DNA from: Tritrichomonas foetus | Taxonomy: Eukaryota > Parabasalia > Tritrichomonadida > Tritrichomonadidae | Direction of reading: 5' to 3' | Assembly (NCBI GenBank): GCA_001839685.1 | Contig: MLAK01000688.1 | Location: 1-64,000 of the forward strand | DNA: 64,000 nucleotides | Shown here: positions 49,323 through 59,667 of the stretch, piece after piece | Layout: each line of letters begins with the position of its first letter | How positions within the stretch are numbered: position 1 is the first letter of the stretch | Notes under the pieces: generated by a model | Database searches by the model: none | What the model was told of the DNA's origin: nothing | Seen by the model: only the letters and a program-made list of their open reading frames with translations | Made by a program: the position numbers and the translations under genes

Positions 49323-50393
49323 TATGACTCAACAGTTTTGTCCCGAATAAAGAAAATTTGTGAAATTTTTTTTTGCACGAAACAAAAGAAAATTGGTCAA
49401 TTGGATAAGTTTCCCATATATTGTCATCGTTTCTCCATTAAATTTCGATCAATTTCATATTTTTTTAAAAAAATTTTGTGTCCGGTGATTATGCTTTCTT
49501 TGGCCTCAAATTGCCACATAACGCATAAGTCCACTTATTTATCATTATTTCCTGGTATTACCTGATTATTTTCAATATTTTCAAATTATTAAAAAATCGC
49601 ATAATTCCCCAATAAAGGATTCATAATATTATCGCTCGATAATGTCTTTAATTTGTGAAAATAAAATACGATTTTTTTTTCCCTAATCTGTGGCTGAAGA
49701 ATATAATATTGATATTCCATTAGAAAATTCGATTTTTATTTTTACTGGGAATACGAAATGCAGAGTAATTATAAGAGAAAGAATATGTAACGATAGAAAC
49801 ATGTGTTTATGATATTAATACAAGCTTCAATTGTTCCAATTACTCATAAATGTACAATTAAGAATCATCAGCATGGCGAATATATATTTGCAATCTTCTT
49901 CACAACTTATCAAATGATATTTGATGCCAATTGCTATCGTAACTCCAAAGTCTTTTTAGATTCAGGAGGTTCAAGTATTTGGATTTATAATGTGAAAGAA
50001 ATATACATCTCCATTCCAACTTAATTTCTAATATTAGAAATGAATTCATTTTTCTATTTGAATATATTTAGTTGGATTATAAGTTTTTACAAATCTTTTC
50101 GCAATCAAAACGTATAAATAGTATTCCAATTGGCTATTTATTTTGGTTTTAATCTAACTGCAGTTGAGAAATATTAAGTATAATTTAAAAATCTTCTTTC
50201 AAACATTTTCAATATTTTCTCAAAAATTCAATATAATTTGAAGACCGTTTTGTTCATCATTAATAGTTGAATTAAGACCATTCAATTTCTTACATCATCT
50301 ACTTTTTCATTATTTATATAGCCATTTCTTCATTCATCTATAGCCATATAAATATTGAAAAAGCTGAAATTGAGATTCAAGAACAAAATTTTA

Positions 50394-51653
50394 ATGGCCG
50401 ACGAAAATCAAGTTGAACAATACGACGACTCAATCACTTTTTATGATCTTGGTCTCTGCAAGGAAATGGTAGATGCCTGCACTCGTCTTGGGTGGAAAGT
50501 TCCAACCCCAATCCAAGCCAAAACAATTCCGCCTGCTTTGAACAAAAAAGACGTTTGCGGTATGGCAGAAACTGGATCAGGTAAAACCGGCGCTTTTGCT
50601 CTTCCAATTTACCATCATTTACTCGAAAATCAGAAAGAAATGTATGCGTTAGTATTAGAACCGACCCACGAACTCGTTTTGCAAGTCGCAGATGTTTTCA
50701 GACAGCTTGGAGAAGAGATTGGCGCGAAAGTTATTGCAATTACTGGAGGTGTCGATGAGCGATCTCAAGTTAAATTACTCGAAAAGAAACCGCATATTAT
50801 CGTGGCCACAACTGGTCGGCTAAACCAAATAATGAGAGAAAAACCAAATATCAACTTCAAAACGATTCGCGCGCTTGTTTTTGACGAGGCTGATAGAATG
50901 TTAAGTGACTCATTTCTATCGGAAGTCAAAACAATTTTAGCACGGATTGGAAATAACCACCAAAGTTTTCTCTTTTCTGCCACACTTCCAGATGAAATTG
51001 AAAATCTTATAGAATTATCTTTAAATCAACCAGAAACATTTGCTCTTTCGAAAAACAATGAAACAGCAAGTACACTTACTGAGTCTGTTGTTGTTGCACC
51101 AACCAATAAAAAAGAAGCTGTTCTCTTCACTTTATTGAAAGAATTAAATGACAAAACTTGTGTCATTTTCACAGGAATGAGAAAAACCGCTCATATTGTT
51201 ACAAAAATGCTTCAAACCCTCAGGAAGAGTGCTGTACTTTATCATGGAAAATTACAACAAAAACAACGTCAAAAGGCAGTGGAAGATTTCAAAAACGGAA
51301 AATTCACAATTCTTGTTGCAACAAATGTCGCCTCACGCGGTCTTGATATTCCACATGTTAGTACAGTCATCAACTACGATCTTCCAGAAACAAGTGAAGA
51401 GTACGTTCATCGTGTTGGAAGAGCTGGAAGAGCGACACGATGCGGAAATGCAATCACGATTATAACAATGAATGATTTACCGGCTTTCAAAATTCTTGAA
51501 GGAAATTTGAAACATAAACTTGATTTGAAAAGAGTTGATGATGATGATGTGGCGCAAGTTGCAGAAGAAGTAGAACAGGCAAGAAAAGCAGGTGTTGAAT
51601 CATTCAAAGAGTACTCTAAACAACAAAAACAGAAATTCAAGAATAAGAAATGA
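50394..51653 (+). CDS. DEAD-box RNA helicase, DDX47/RRP3-like
   Basis: 419 residues from the first in-frame ATG. All helicase motifs are visible: Q motif with F16 and Q41 (LGWKVPTPIQAKTIP), motif I AETGSGKT (58-65), Ia PTHEL (for PTREL), GG, Ib TTGRL (for TPGRL), DEAD at 164-167, SAT at 195-197, then HGKLQQKQR, ILVATNVASRGLDIP and HRVGRAGRA (for HRIGRTxR). The segment around motif I (AETGSGKTGAFALPI) and GWKVPTPIQ matches DDX47/Rrp3, needed for early cleavage of pre-18S rRNA in the nucleolus. The basic tail (KQQKQKFKNKK) fits RNA binding. The small changes in Ia, Ib and VI are conservative. Confidence 0.88.
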   Translation: MADENQVEQYDDSITFYDLGLCKEMVDACTRLGWKVPTPIQAKTIPPALNKKDVCGMAETGSGKTGAFALPIYHHLLENQKEMYALVLEPTHELVLQVADVFRQLGEEIGAKVIAITGGVDERSQVKLLEKKPHIIVATTGRLNQIMREKPNINFKTIRALVFDEADRMLSDSFLSEVKTILARIGNNHQSFLFSATLPDEIENLIELSLNQPETFALSKNNETASTLTESVVVAPTNKKEAVLFTLLKELNDKTCVIFTGMRKTAHIVTKMLQTLRKSAVLYHGKLQQKQRQKAVEDFKNGKFTILVATNVASRGLDIPHVSTVINYDLPETSEEYVHRVGRAGRATRCGNAITIITMNDLPAFKILEGNLKHKLDLKRVDDDDVAQVAEEVEQARKAGVESFKEYSKQQKQKFKNKK

Positions 51654-52184
51654 AAGAGATGAGAGAAAAATCACATGTGTTTTTTTTATGTTCTTATTTT
51701 CGATTTTTGTTTAAATATATAAATATATATTCTATCTATTTCTTTTTTAATGAATAAATTCTTTTTATGGAAAAGCATATTATTTTTATTATCTAATTTT
51801 TCTGCTTAAAAACAGATGCTTTTTTTTCCAATCAGAATTCACACCATATCATTCATGAAAGATGATTTTACGAGAAGAAGCCATTATTAATAACATGCAA
51901 AACGACCCTATGTTCGACAATTTTTCTTATAGAAAAAATCAGAAAAGAGGTGTGCTTCTTTTAATGAATAATCACTCCGAATTTGTTATATGTTTTTCAA
52001 TTCACCACATAACCTCGACAAAACAGTACAGAAATGAGCATCTTAACTAACATCTCGTCTGGAAAACAGTTGTTCCAACAATTCCATAAGAAAAAACCAT
52101 CAACAAAATCAAGAGAAAATGACTCAACAATATTAGAAAGAAAAAAAAATGAAGAAGCTCGAATAGAAAAACGAATAAAAATAT
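51654..52184. other. Convergent intergenic region
   Basis: 531 bases between the helicase and Rab genes. Short open stretches here are AT-rich or run antisense into the Rab gene. No gene seen. Confidence 0.6.
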
Positions 52185-52778
52185 TTATTTACAGCATCCG
52201 GATTTCTTCTTGTCTCCACCAGAACCCTGTGTCAGATCAACGCCCTGGTTCATTGATGGGAGGGAAGGCACCATGTTTGCAATATCAACAAACATCGCTT
52301 CGACGTTTTCGCCTGTTTTGGCGGATGTTTCAATGTATTCCATTTTCTCTTCTTGTGCAAATTGTTTGGCCTTTTCAAGGTCAAATTCTGGTTTCAGATC
52401 GCACTTATTAGCAACAAGATACCAAATTAGCTTTCCGTTATGGTTATTTCTGGCATCGTACAACCATTCTTTTGCTGATTCGAACGATTCTTCATCTGTT
52501 ACGTCGAAAACGATGATGATTACTGAAGATCCCTGCGAATATTTTGGTACGAGGCTGCGGTACCTCTCCTGACCGGCCGTATCCCAGATATTGAGTGTGA
52601 TGACTCCCTTTGGTGTTGTCACATCGCGCGAAACGAAGGCAGCGCCAATGGTTGATTCTTGGTCAGCGAAAAATGAATTTTGCGAGAACCTGACAATCAG
52701 ACTGGTTTTTCCGACTGAACTGGAACCCATTAGTACAACTTTATACTTTTTGCCTTGAGGGGACGTAAGATCGCTCAT
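52185..52778 (-). CDS. Rab5-like small GTPase
   Basis: 197 residues if started at ATG 52778; an in-frame ATG 25 codons upstream (52853) exists, but the shorter form has the normal Rab length and its extra N-terminus is Phe/Tyr/Leu-rich and unlikely. G motifs: GSSSVGKT (18-25), DTAGQE, NKCD and ETSAK. The switch I sequence STIGAAF and the switch II part QERYRSLVPKY are those of the Rab5/Rab22 group. The end KKKSGCCK carries the double Cys for geranylgeranylation. It should sit on early endosomes. With VPS16 (CORVET/HOPS) and TRAPPC13 (Rab exchange factor complex) also in this window, endosome and Golgi traffic is well represented. Confidence 0.9.
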   Translation of the reverse strand: MSDLTSPQGKKYKVVLMGSSSVGKTSLIVRFSQNSFFADQESTIGAAFVSRDVTTPKGVITLNIWDTAGQERYRSLVPKYSQGSSVIIIVFDVTDEESFESAKEWLYDARNNHNGKLIWYLVANKCDLKPEFDLEKAKQFAQEEKMEYIETSAKTGENVEAMFVDIANMVPSLPSMNQGVDLTQGSGGDKKKSGCCK

Positions 52779-53642
52779 ATTTTTCGTGTTTTGGTTAAGA
52801 AATTGCTTTTTCGAATAGGTCAATAAAAATTGATACAAATAGAAAAAGTTCATCGTTTTACATCAATATGCGAATTTTCACAGAAAAAGTTTTTTCGTGT
52901 GTCTCAATTGATATATTGAGATAGAAAAAGTTTCGGGAAAATCGTGAAAACCAACTGAATTATAGTTAGATTAATCAATTGCGATAATCCTGCTGAATGA
53001 GTTTTATCGAACTCAATACATAGTAACTAAGAAGGGGAATCTTGCTTTTAAATACATTCTATAATTGTGAACATCAATTTAAACCCTTTTCTACAAAACT
53101 AATGACTAAATTTCATTCTTTTTCACTGTCGAGTTGGTAAGAAAATATTTTCATTATTTGTGCTTATGTCATACTAGATATATAATTCATTTACCTAAAT
53201 AGCATCATATTTTCTATCTCGGTCATTCACATCAATAGTTGATTTCTACTTAAGACCATGGGTTGATCAAAAAGACAATTTGAAACTTCCCCAACAAAGT
53301 TAGAAGGTGAAGACTTTTTGGTGATAAATTTGAGAGCATGTTCATGGCGAATGATTTCTCTGACACAAGAAAGATGATTACTTTTGTTTCCAATTTCGAA
53401 ACAGATGTATTCCATCAAATAATGAATAATAATAAATATTTTTGTCCAGCTGCTCGACAACAAAATCATAATAATCAAGAATGAGAAACAAAAAACAATA
53501 TCAAGTATGATAATGAAACGTAAAAATTATTTAAACAATGATAAGAATTAAATCCATAGCTATAGTGATTAAATTAAGTGTCAACTATGATTCCTAAAAA
53601 AAGTAATGGCAACTTACATGCAAAAATGATGTAATCGCAAAA
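52779..53642. other. Intergenic region with a short orphan frame
   Basis: About 0.86 kb. A 48-codon ATG frame at 53338-53484 is protein-like, see next entry. Nothing else is supported. Confidence 0.5.
53258..53484 (+). pseudogene. Possible relic or orphan short frame
   Basis: A plus-strand frame after 53266 reads RQFETSPTKLEGEDFLVINL and stops near 53375. In the next frame an ATG at 53338 opens 48 codons (MFMANDFSDTRKMITFVSNF, ends CPAARQQNHNNQE). A single indel would join them. A competing open frame exists on the minus strand (53227-53478), so the strand is uncertain. Family unknown. Confidence 0.25.
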
Positions 53643-54983
53643 TCAAAACGTTGATCTTCGCAAATGGGGTTGAAATATCTGCATATTTGGTAAGGCTATT
53701 TGATTAGAAACTGTTGGTATCATTATCGCTTGATTCTTATTCGGAATGATTTTTACAGGTGGCGAATTTATCCTCACTGGGAAAGGAATAGACACTATCT
53801 TTACGCCTTGATGCTTTGAGCTTGCGATTCTAGGAATCGGGCGAAATACTTTTCTCGGAAAAGCAATTTGTTCAACAGAGTTCGAATTAGTTATTAATCC
53901 ATTATTCATTAATGTTGATTTTAATTTCATTAGATTCCGAATTCTAGATGCAATTTCGTTCTTAGTGCAAGTTAAAAATATATGATCTTTTTCACGATTT
54001 TTCGCTTCATTTTCATTTATATCTTCTTCATAACTTTTATCTTCATTTAAATCGCTATTACTTTTATTTGTTGATTCCCGTAGAGGTTGCTGAAGAAGGT
54101 AATTTACAATATTTGAATGCTCACTGACAGTTTTGGCAACTATTGGAATTTCAAAAATATCTTCAAAAGATGGTCTTTCGTTGGGTTCTTTGTTAAGTAA
54201 AAGTGAAATGAGATCGACCATTTCTTTGCTTAAATTAGGAGGAAAGTATGGATCCTTTGAAATAATTTGTTGATAGACTTCTTGTAAATTTTCATGAAGG
54301 AAAGGAAGATGTCCTGTAACCATTGTGTACAAAATAATCCCTGCACTCCATATATCCACTTTATCATTATAAGGCTCACGCTTAATGACTTCAGGTGCAG
54401 TATATCCAACTGTTCCGCAAGCTGTCTTAAACATTGAGCATTTAGCGCATTCATCGATATTAGAAAGACCAAAATCGATAATTCTGAGATTTCCATTTTT
54501 TTAAATTATTAAATTATCAAGTTTGAGATCACGATGTACAACTTTTTCTTCTCTGTGAAGATGTTTAAGGATACAAAGTAGCTCTACAAAATGTCTCATT
54601 GTGACATTTTCTGGAAGTGCAACCTCATTTAGTTGATTATCTTGTTGACAAAATGCGTCACAACATGAATTCGTAGTATTATTGACGATTCTGTCGAGTG
54701 TCTGACCATCAATATATTCCATAGCGATAAAGATTGAGTTTTCGGTTTCAAATGATCCAAAGAATTGAACGATTGCAGGATGCGACATTTTTTTCATTAT
54801 TCGAGCTTCTCTACGAAATCTGATGATTGCACTCTCAGTAGCATTTTCCTTTTTCATTCTTTTTAATGCAACGATATCGCCTGTCGGTTTGAAGGTTGAA
54901 ATGAATACCGAACCAAAAGTCCCTTGACCAAGTTTTCTAATAATTTGGAAATCATTAATCGAAACTGTATTTTGCCCTTCCAT
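53643..54983 (-). pseudogene. CAMK-like protein kinase C, cut by one in-frame stop
   Basis: Reading from ATG 54983, a normal kinase N-lobe and catalytic loop appear: GQGTFG, ATP lysine in VALKR, HRDLKLDN at 150-157. Then codon 161 is TAA (54501-54503). The same frame continues without other stops to 53643: KNGNLRIIDFG (DFG 170-172), CGTVGYTAPEV, DIWSAGIILYTMV, ERPSFEDIF, and a tail with FLTCTKNEIASRIRNL that ends PHLRRSTF. In the paralogues the residue at the stop is Asp. So 446 codons are intact but for one stop between the catalytic loop and DFG. A truncated product could not be active. Readthrough or a base error are alternatives to a true pseudogene. Confidence 0.8.
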
Positions 54984-56398
54984 ATTTATTGATTAAATTT
55001 GAGCCTTGAGGTTGGTGAATAGTTGTGATATGATAAATCATTCAATTTTGGGAAGCTTACAAAAAAATATAAACTCTCAGAAATTCGGCTTGCGAAGTTG
55101 AATAATCTTTCACAATTTTTTGTGAAAGAAACCTCAATTTCAAAGTAATTTTAAATAATCAATAGAGTTAACAAAATATTTAAAAGGTCGTCAATCAAAT
55201 ATGTTTTATCAGAAAATATGATAGTTGGTGATAAACCTCAACCATGAGAAAAATACTATATCTCTTAGTTTGTCACGATTTCTTGAATATATTAGGTGTA
55301 AAATTTAAACTCAATTTTTGCCTTTTCATAAGACATTTCAAAAATATTTCAATGAAATGACGAATAGTTCAGAATTATTGCATCAATTTGAGAAAGGTTC
55401 AATTTTCGATTTTATCAATCTGATGAATTTCTGTGATTATTTTTCATGATCATAAGTTATTTGATTAAATCAAGAAGTAGGGAATGATTGATATTAAATG
55501 ATACTCAACATTTTGTTTATAGAAAATCTCATGTTTCGAATAATTGAATGATTTTAGTGTATATCAAAAGTGATAGAACATTCGGTTCGAAAAAGTCTCA
55601 GTAAAGAAGATAAGTAAAAATCATAATTTATGATTTTTTAGAATAGTTTAATTAATGGCTACATGTTCCTTCGATTATCTGGTTTCATTGGAAGATAATA
55701 TCTACTTTTTGTACAAAACTTTTGAGCTTTGCTTTCCAATTCTGCATCTTCTCCAGAAATAAATGCCATTAAACTAAAATAGCATGTGTTGTTCATTAAT
55801 GAACTGTTTTTCAAACGGAAAATCTGGTGAATGTCTCACAATTTTTCATCATTTGATTATTTATTCTAAAATTCAACGTAATTAAAAAGGTTATCATTTC
55901 ATTTGCGGATTAATTTTTTGAATACCCCGGGGAAAAAATAAAAAAAAACGAATGAGGAATATCAAAAAAGGTTTTGCTCAAAACGATGAAATAATCATGA
56001 AAATTCAATATTGTTCTGATTACATTTTGATTTGTCTTAATCGGCGTAAAAGGAGATAATTTTTAAGTTATTATTTGGTCTGAATGATAATTATTGTGTG
56101 TTATTTTCAAGTCTGATTAGCAACATCACTCTGAAAATTTGAGATTAATCTAATGAAAAAGATATTTCGGTATTCATTTTTTGTCTTTCGAAGAATGATT
56201 AAAACAACAGATCATGTCATGATTTTCTGATTCTGATAATAATTTATATTCAGCTTTTTTCCTAAAAGTTTGAATGATATAAAACAATTCTTTCAAATTT
56301 TCAATATAAATTGACTTGACTCAAAAATATTATAATATTCTCCTGAATACACTTCATAATTTTTTCAATCTCAAAAAGAAGCAATTCGTTCAGTATCA
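54984..56398. other. Divergent intergenic region, 1.4 kb
   Basis: Between kinase C (minus) and kinase D (plus). AT-rich; no gene, relic or repeat was recognised in the parts read. Confidence 0.5.
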
Positions 56399-58060
56399 AT
56401 GGATATTTCGATCGAAGATTTTAAGATCATAGAAAAAATCGGCGAAGGAGCTTTTGGTGCTGTTTATTTGGCTATTTTTAAACCATCAGGAGATCGAGTT
56501 GCTATAAAAAGAGTGAAAAAAGAAGCTTGCACAATTAAAGTAATTAAACGCTGCAGAAGAGAAGCAAGAATTATGCGGAAAGTGCATCATCCATCAATTG
56601 TAAATTTTTATGGGTCATTCGAAACTGATACGTCTTTTTTTATCATCATGGAATATGTAGCAGGCAGGACTCTCTCAGAAGTTATTCATTCTTCATCATA
56701 TAACAGCAGCATTCTGGAAACGCCTAATGATAATCATTTTGCGGGAAATTACCACACCAAAGGTTTACCTGAATCAATGGCAATGAAATACTTTATCGAA
56801 CTAGCTTGCGCTATTCGATACCTTCACAACTATGTGAAAGTTGTACATCGTGATATCAAGCTTGATAATATCATTGTTGATACAAATGGCCATCTCAAGC
56901 TTCTTGATTTTGGGTTCTCAAACACTGAAGAGAATTCTGATAGTGTATTGTTTAACACAGCATGTGGCACGATTGGATACACAGCTCCAGAAATTATCAA
57001 ACGTGAATGCTATGATAAGAAAGTTGATATTTGGAGTATTGGCGTTATTTTATATTCAATGGTCACAGGAAATCTTCCATTTTTCCATGAAAATCTTCAA
57101 GAGGCATGCAGACTTATTGTCACTGGTGAACCATCATATCCACCATATTTGAGTAGTGAAATGATAGAATTAATTTCAAAATTACTATCCAAATCTCCCA
57201 AAACTTGACCAACAATTGATCAAGTTTTCAAGATTTCTATTGTTGAAAATGAAGTTCAAAAATATGCCAAGATGGTCCATTTTCTCACACCAACGCCAAT
57301 CCATCCAATTGATGAAAACATGCATTTTTCGAGTGGTCAAAATTTGAATCAAATGAGTAACAGCACAACAACAACCTGTCAAGCTCCATCTCAAAATGCA
57401 ACTACAAGTACAGCTGCAACAACGAAAACTATACCAACTCATACAAATGCCCTTGATCTTAATAATAGCAATAACATGAATTTTAATGGTTTCAATAACA
57501 TCACTCTCCAAAACAATCTTAATTTTAATAGCAGCAACAATTTATTTATTCCTACTAATAACATGACTTTTAACAGCAGCAATAACTTATCACTTCATCC
57601 AAATAATCATTTTAATCTTAATAATAATCACGATATTAATTTCAATAGCTGCAATGATCTGACACATCCATATCATCAGAACAACAATTATCATTTCAAC
57701 CGTAGTAATGCCATTAAATTTAGTAGCAGTGATCATTCTGATGGCCCTAATGACAACAGTTCCAATTATATTACATGTTCAAAAAGAGAAGTGATGTTTA
57801 GAATCCATAATCAAGCCAAGTCCCAAGAACCAAATTTAGTGGTAGCAACAACTAGTAATTCAGCCCAACAGATTACTCTTTCATTTACACTTAAGCGCCC
57901 AACAAATAAACGATCATCATGCACGAAGAATCGTTACAATATTATATCAACATCTCCCCAGAATATCATCAAGCCGATGATTGCCACTTCGAAAGAGAGC
58001 AAAGAATTACTTTCCAAAGCACAACACTTTTTATCTTCGAAACCTGTAAACAATAAATAG
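56399..58060 (+). pseudogene. CAMK-like protein kinase D, cut by one in-frame TGA
   Basis: From ATG 56399 the kinase domain is complete to subdomain XI: GEGAFG (15-20), K37, HRDIKLDN from 150, DFG 170-172, CGTIGYTAPEI, DIWSIGVILYSMV, KLLSKSPKT. Codon 270 (57206-57208) is TGA where paralogues have the invariant Arg of KSPxxRP; CGA to TGA is one transition. The frame then continues unbroken (PTIDQVFKISIVENEVQKYA) to 58060, 553 codons in all. The tail is Asn-rich with loose repeats (NNLNFNSSNN, NNMTFNSSNN) and has the shared motif YITCSKREVMFRIHNQ. A protein ending at 269 keeps nearly the whole catalytic domain. Recent loss, stop readthrough or a sequencing error are all possible. Confidence 0.8.
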
Positions 58061-58383
58061 AAATATTTAGGAACTGTCAAACCTTGCTAGCATATATTTA
58101 CAAATATAATTAGAAATAACTTGATACACATGGATTAAATAAGGAATACGAGTATTGATGTTTTTTTCTATCACTTTTGTTAATAAATTAATACCATTTT
58201 AACTCTTTATTATTCGACTTTGTTGGACACAATTTCCTTTAATAAAAAAGCATAGAAACAAACAGACAACTATATGTAATGCTCATTAAATATAGTTAAT
58301 AGAAAGTAATCGCAACATTTATTAAAAAAATAAAAGAAATAACTTATAACAATATAAAAATAAAACAAAAATATATTACACTT
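58061..58383. other. Convergent intergenic region
   Basis: 323 bases between kinase D and the MYST gene ends. AT-rich; nothing seen. Confidence 0.7.
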
Positions 58384-59535
58384 CTATTCGTCTTCATCAA
58401 ATTCAGGGAACCAAATAAGTTTGAATGGATCAATCCTTCTTCTTGGTCTTGCATTGTCGAATTCTTCAATTGCAGCACCAAGAGCATCCTTATTTATGCT
58501 CAATTCATATTCACCTTTAACCTTTGTTACACACGAAATCTTTTTCAGAGTTTCAATGATATCAATACTTTGAATCGAAGTCATTCTTTCAATATCCTCA
58601 ATTGATGTGATGCGTTTCCCATAAATTTTGAGAAGTTCAACAATTGTGTCACGCCAATAAGAATTGAAGGCAATTTTTCCTAAGTCGCTTAATGGTCGCT
58701 CTGGACCGCCACTTCGTTTTTGCCGTTTTGCCAGTTCGTAACTTAAAGAAATGAGCATCCTTCCATATCCCTTCTTTTGATAAGGTGGAAGAGCAACAAT
58801 ACAAGCGAGAATGTTATCAACATCGGATGACAATTCGCGTGAAAAGTAAGCAGCAATATGTGCGCCACGTTGATCACATTCGCAAAGAACATAAAAATTA
58901 AAACCTTCAACATCATAAAACAAAGTTTTATGATCTAAAAATAACTTGGCTAACAAGCAGAGGCATTGGCAAGTTAGTTTTTGTTTCTTTCCTTGTAATT
59001 CGAAAACACTGATGTTGTCTTTTCGATAGATTTCTTTCCCGAGAGGATGCCGCTCTTGTTTTTCGAGAAGATGCTGATCAAGCTCCTCTTTGCGGGCAAA
59101 ATATTGAAAGCAATACTCACAAACATAAAAATGGTTCATATTATAAAAGGGCTTCGGATAAGGTGAAAAATACCATGTTCGAATATCATAATCGCCGAGG
59201 GTGATGTGATCGATATATCGCATTTTGGTAACTTCTCTATGAATGTTTTCGAATCTTTGCTCTTCGACCGTTAAATCGTTATCGGAATTTGAATAGTTAT
59301 CTTGCATTCGACTTGCTGAGCGGGATTTGACATGGTCTTCTTCTGGATTTTGTTGTTCGGCAACGTAAGGATGAAGTTGATTTACTGGAAGCCAGCGATC
59401 AAGGCGTTTATCTTGACGCATAAAATGAATGTATGCTGAATCGCGGTTGGTTGAAAGTTGAATAATCTGTGCTTCAACATGTCGATCGAGCTCATCACAG
59501 TAAGCTGAAACAATTTCGCCTGCTTTAATCTCCAT
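58384..59535 (-). CDS. MYST-family histone acetyltransferase (Esa1/Tip60-like)
   Basis: 383 residues. An N-terminal chromo-barrel (about 10-55, AQIIQLSTNRDSAYIHFMRQ, LDRWLPVNQL) is followed by the MYST domain (105-375). Key residues are in place: autoacetylated lysine K203 (LFLDHKTLFYDVEGF), catalytic Cys C245 in ACIVALPPYQKKGYG (253-258 is the acetyl-CoA loop), and catalytic Glu E279 in GPERPLSDLG. The zinc finger has C139, C142 and H155, but the usual fourth ligand Cys is Lys159; H163 might take over. Esa1/Tip60 enzymes acetylate histone H4 and H2A within NuA4. It is divergent from a bromodomain gene 132 bases away. An initiator-like TCATTCG lies two bases before the ATG. Confidence 0.92.
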   Translation of the reverse strand: MEIKAGEIVSAYCDELDRHVEAQIIQLSTNRDSAYIHFMRQDKRLDRWLPVNQLHPYVAEQQNPEEDHVKSRSASRMQDNYSNSDNDLTVEEQRFENIHREVTKMRYIDHITLGDYDIRTWYFSPYPKPFYNMNHFYVCEYCFQYFARKEELDQHLLEKQERHPLGKEIYRKDNISVFELQGKKQKLTCQCLCLLAKLFLDHKTLFYDVEGFNFYVLCECDQRGAHIAAYFSRELSSDVDNILACIVALPPYQKKGYGRMLISLSYELAKRQKRSGGPERPLSDLGKIAFNSYWRDTIVELLKIYGKRITSIEDIERMTSIQSIDIIETLKKISCVTKVKGEYELSINKDALGAAIEEFDNARPRRRIDPFKLIWFPEFDEDE

Positions 59536-59667
59536 TTCGAATGATTGGTCAGCCGATCAGGATGCAATCAATATATTTGAATTGCTATTTGTCCATAAAA
59601 ATCAAAGACATTTTCCTTCCTTTTTTTTAGATCATATTTCATTGTTTCCAAATAAACGGTCGTTAAT
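59536..59667. promoter_or_regulatory. Bidirectional promoter of MYST and bromodomain genes
   Basis: Only 132 bases separate the two ATGs. The minus-strand gene has TCATTCG at 59538-59544. For the plus-strand gene, TCATTGTT lies near 59639 and AAACGGTCGTTAATATG just before the start. Shared control is inferred from the short distance only. Confidence 0.45.

Larger units (their letters stand above)
48601..50393. other. Gene-poor intergenic region
   Basis: About 1.8 kb. It holds a truncated gene start at 49170-49322 and small inverted repeats near 49029-49106. An open stretch at 49803-50024 begins with GTG; its second half is mildly protein-like but not supported. The helicase frame is open from a TTG at 50355. 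Confidence 0.5.

Noticed and set aside
49803..50024. 73-codon frame opening at GTG, mildly protein-like towards the end
   Set aside because: No ATG, no initiator-like site, half of it spacer-like.
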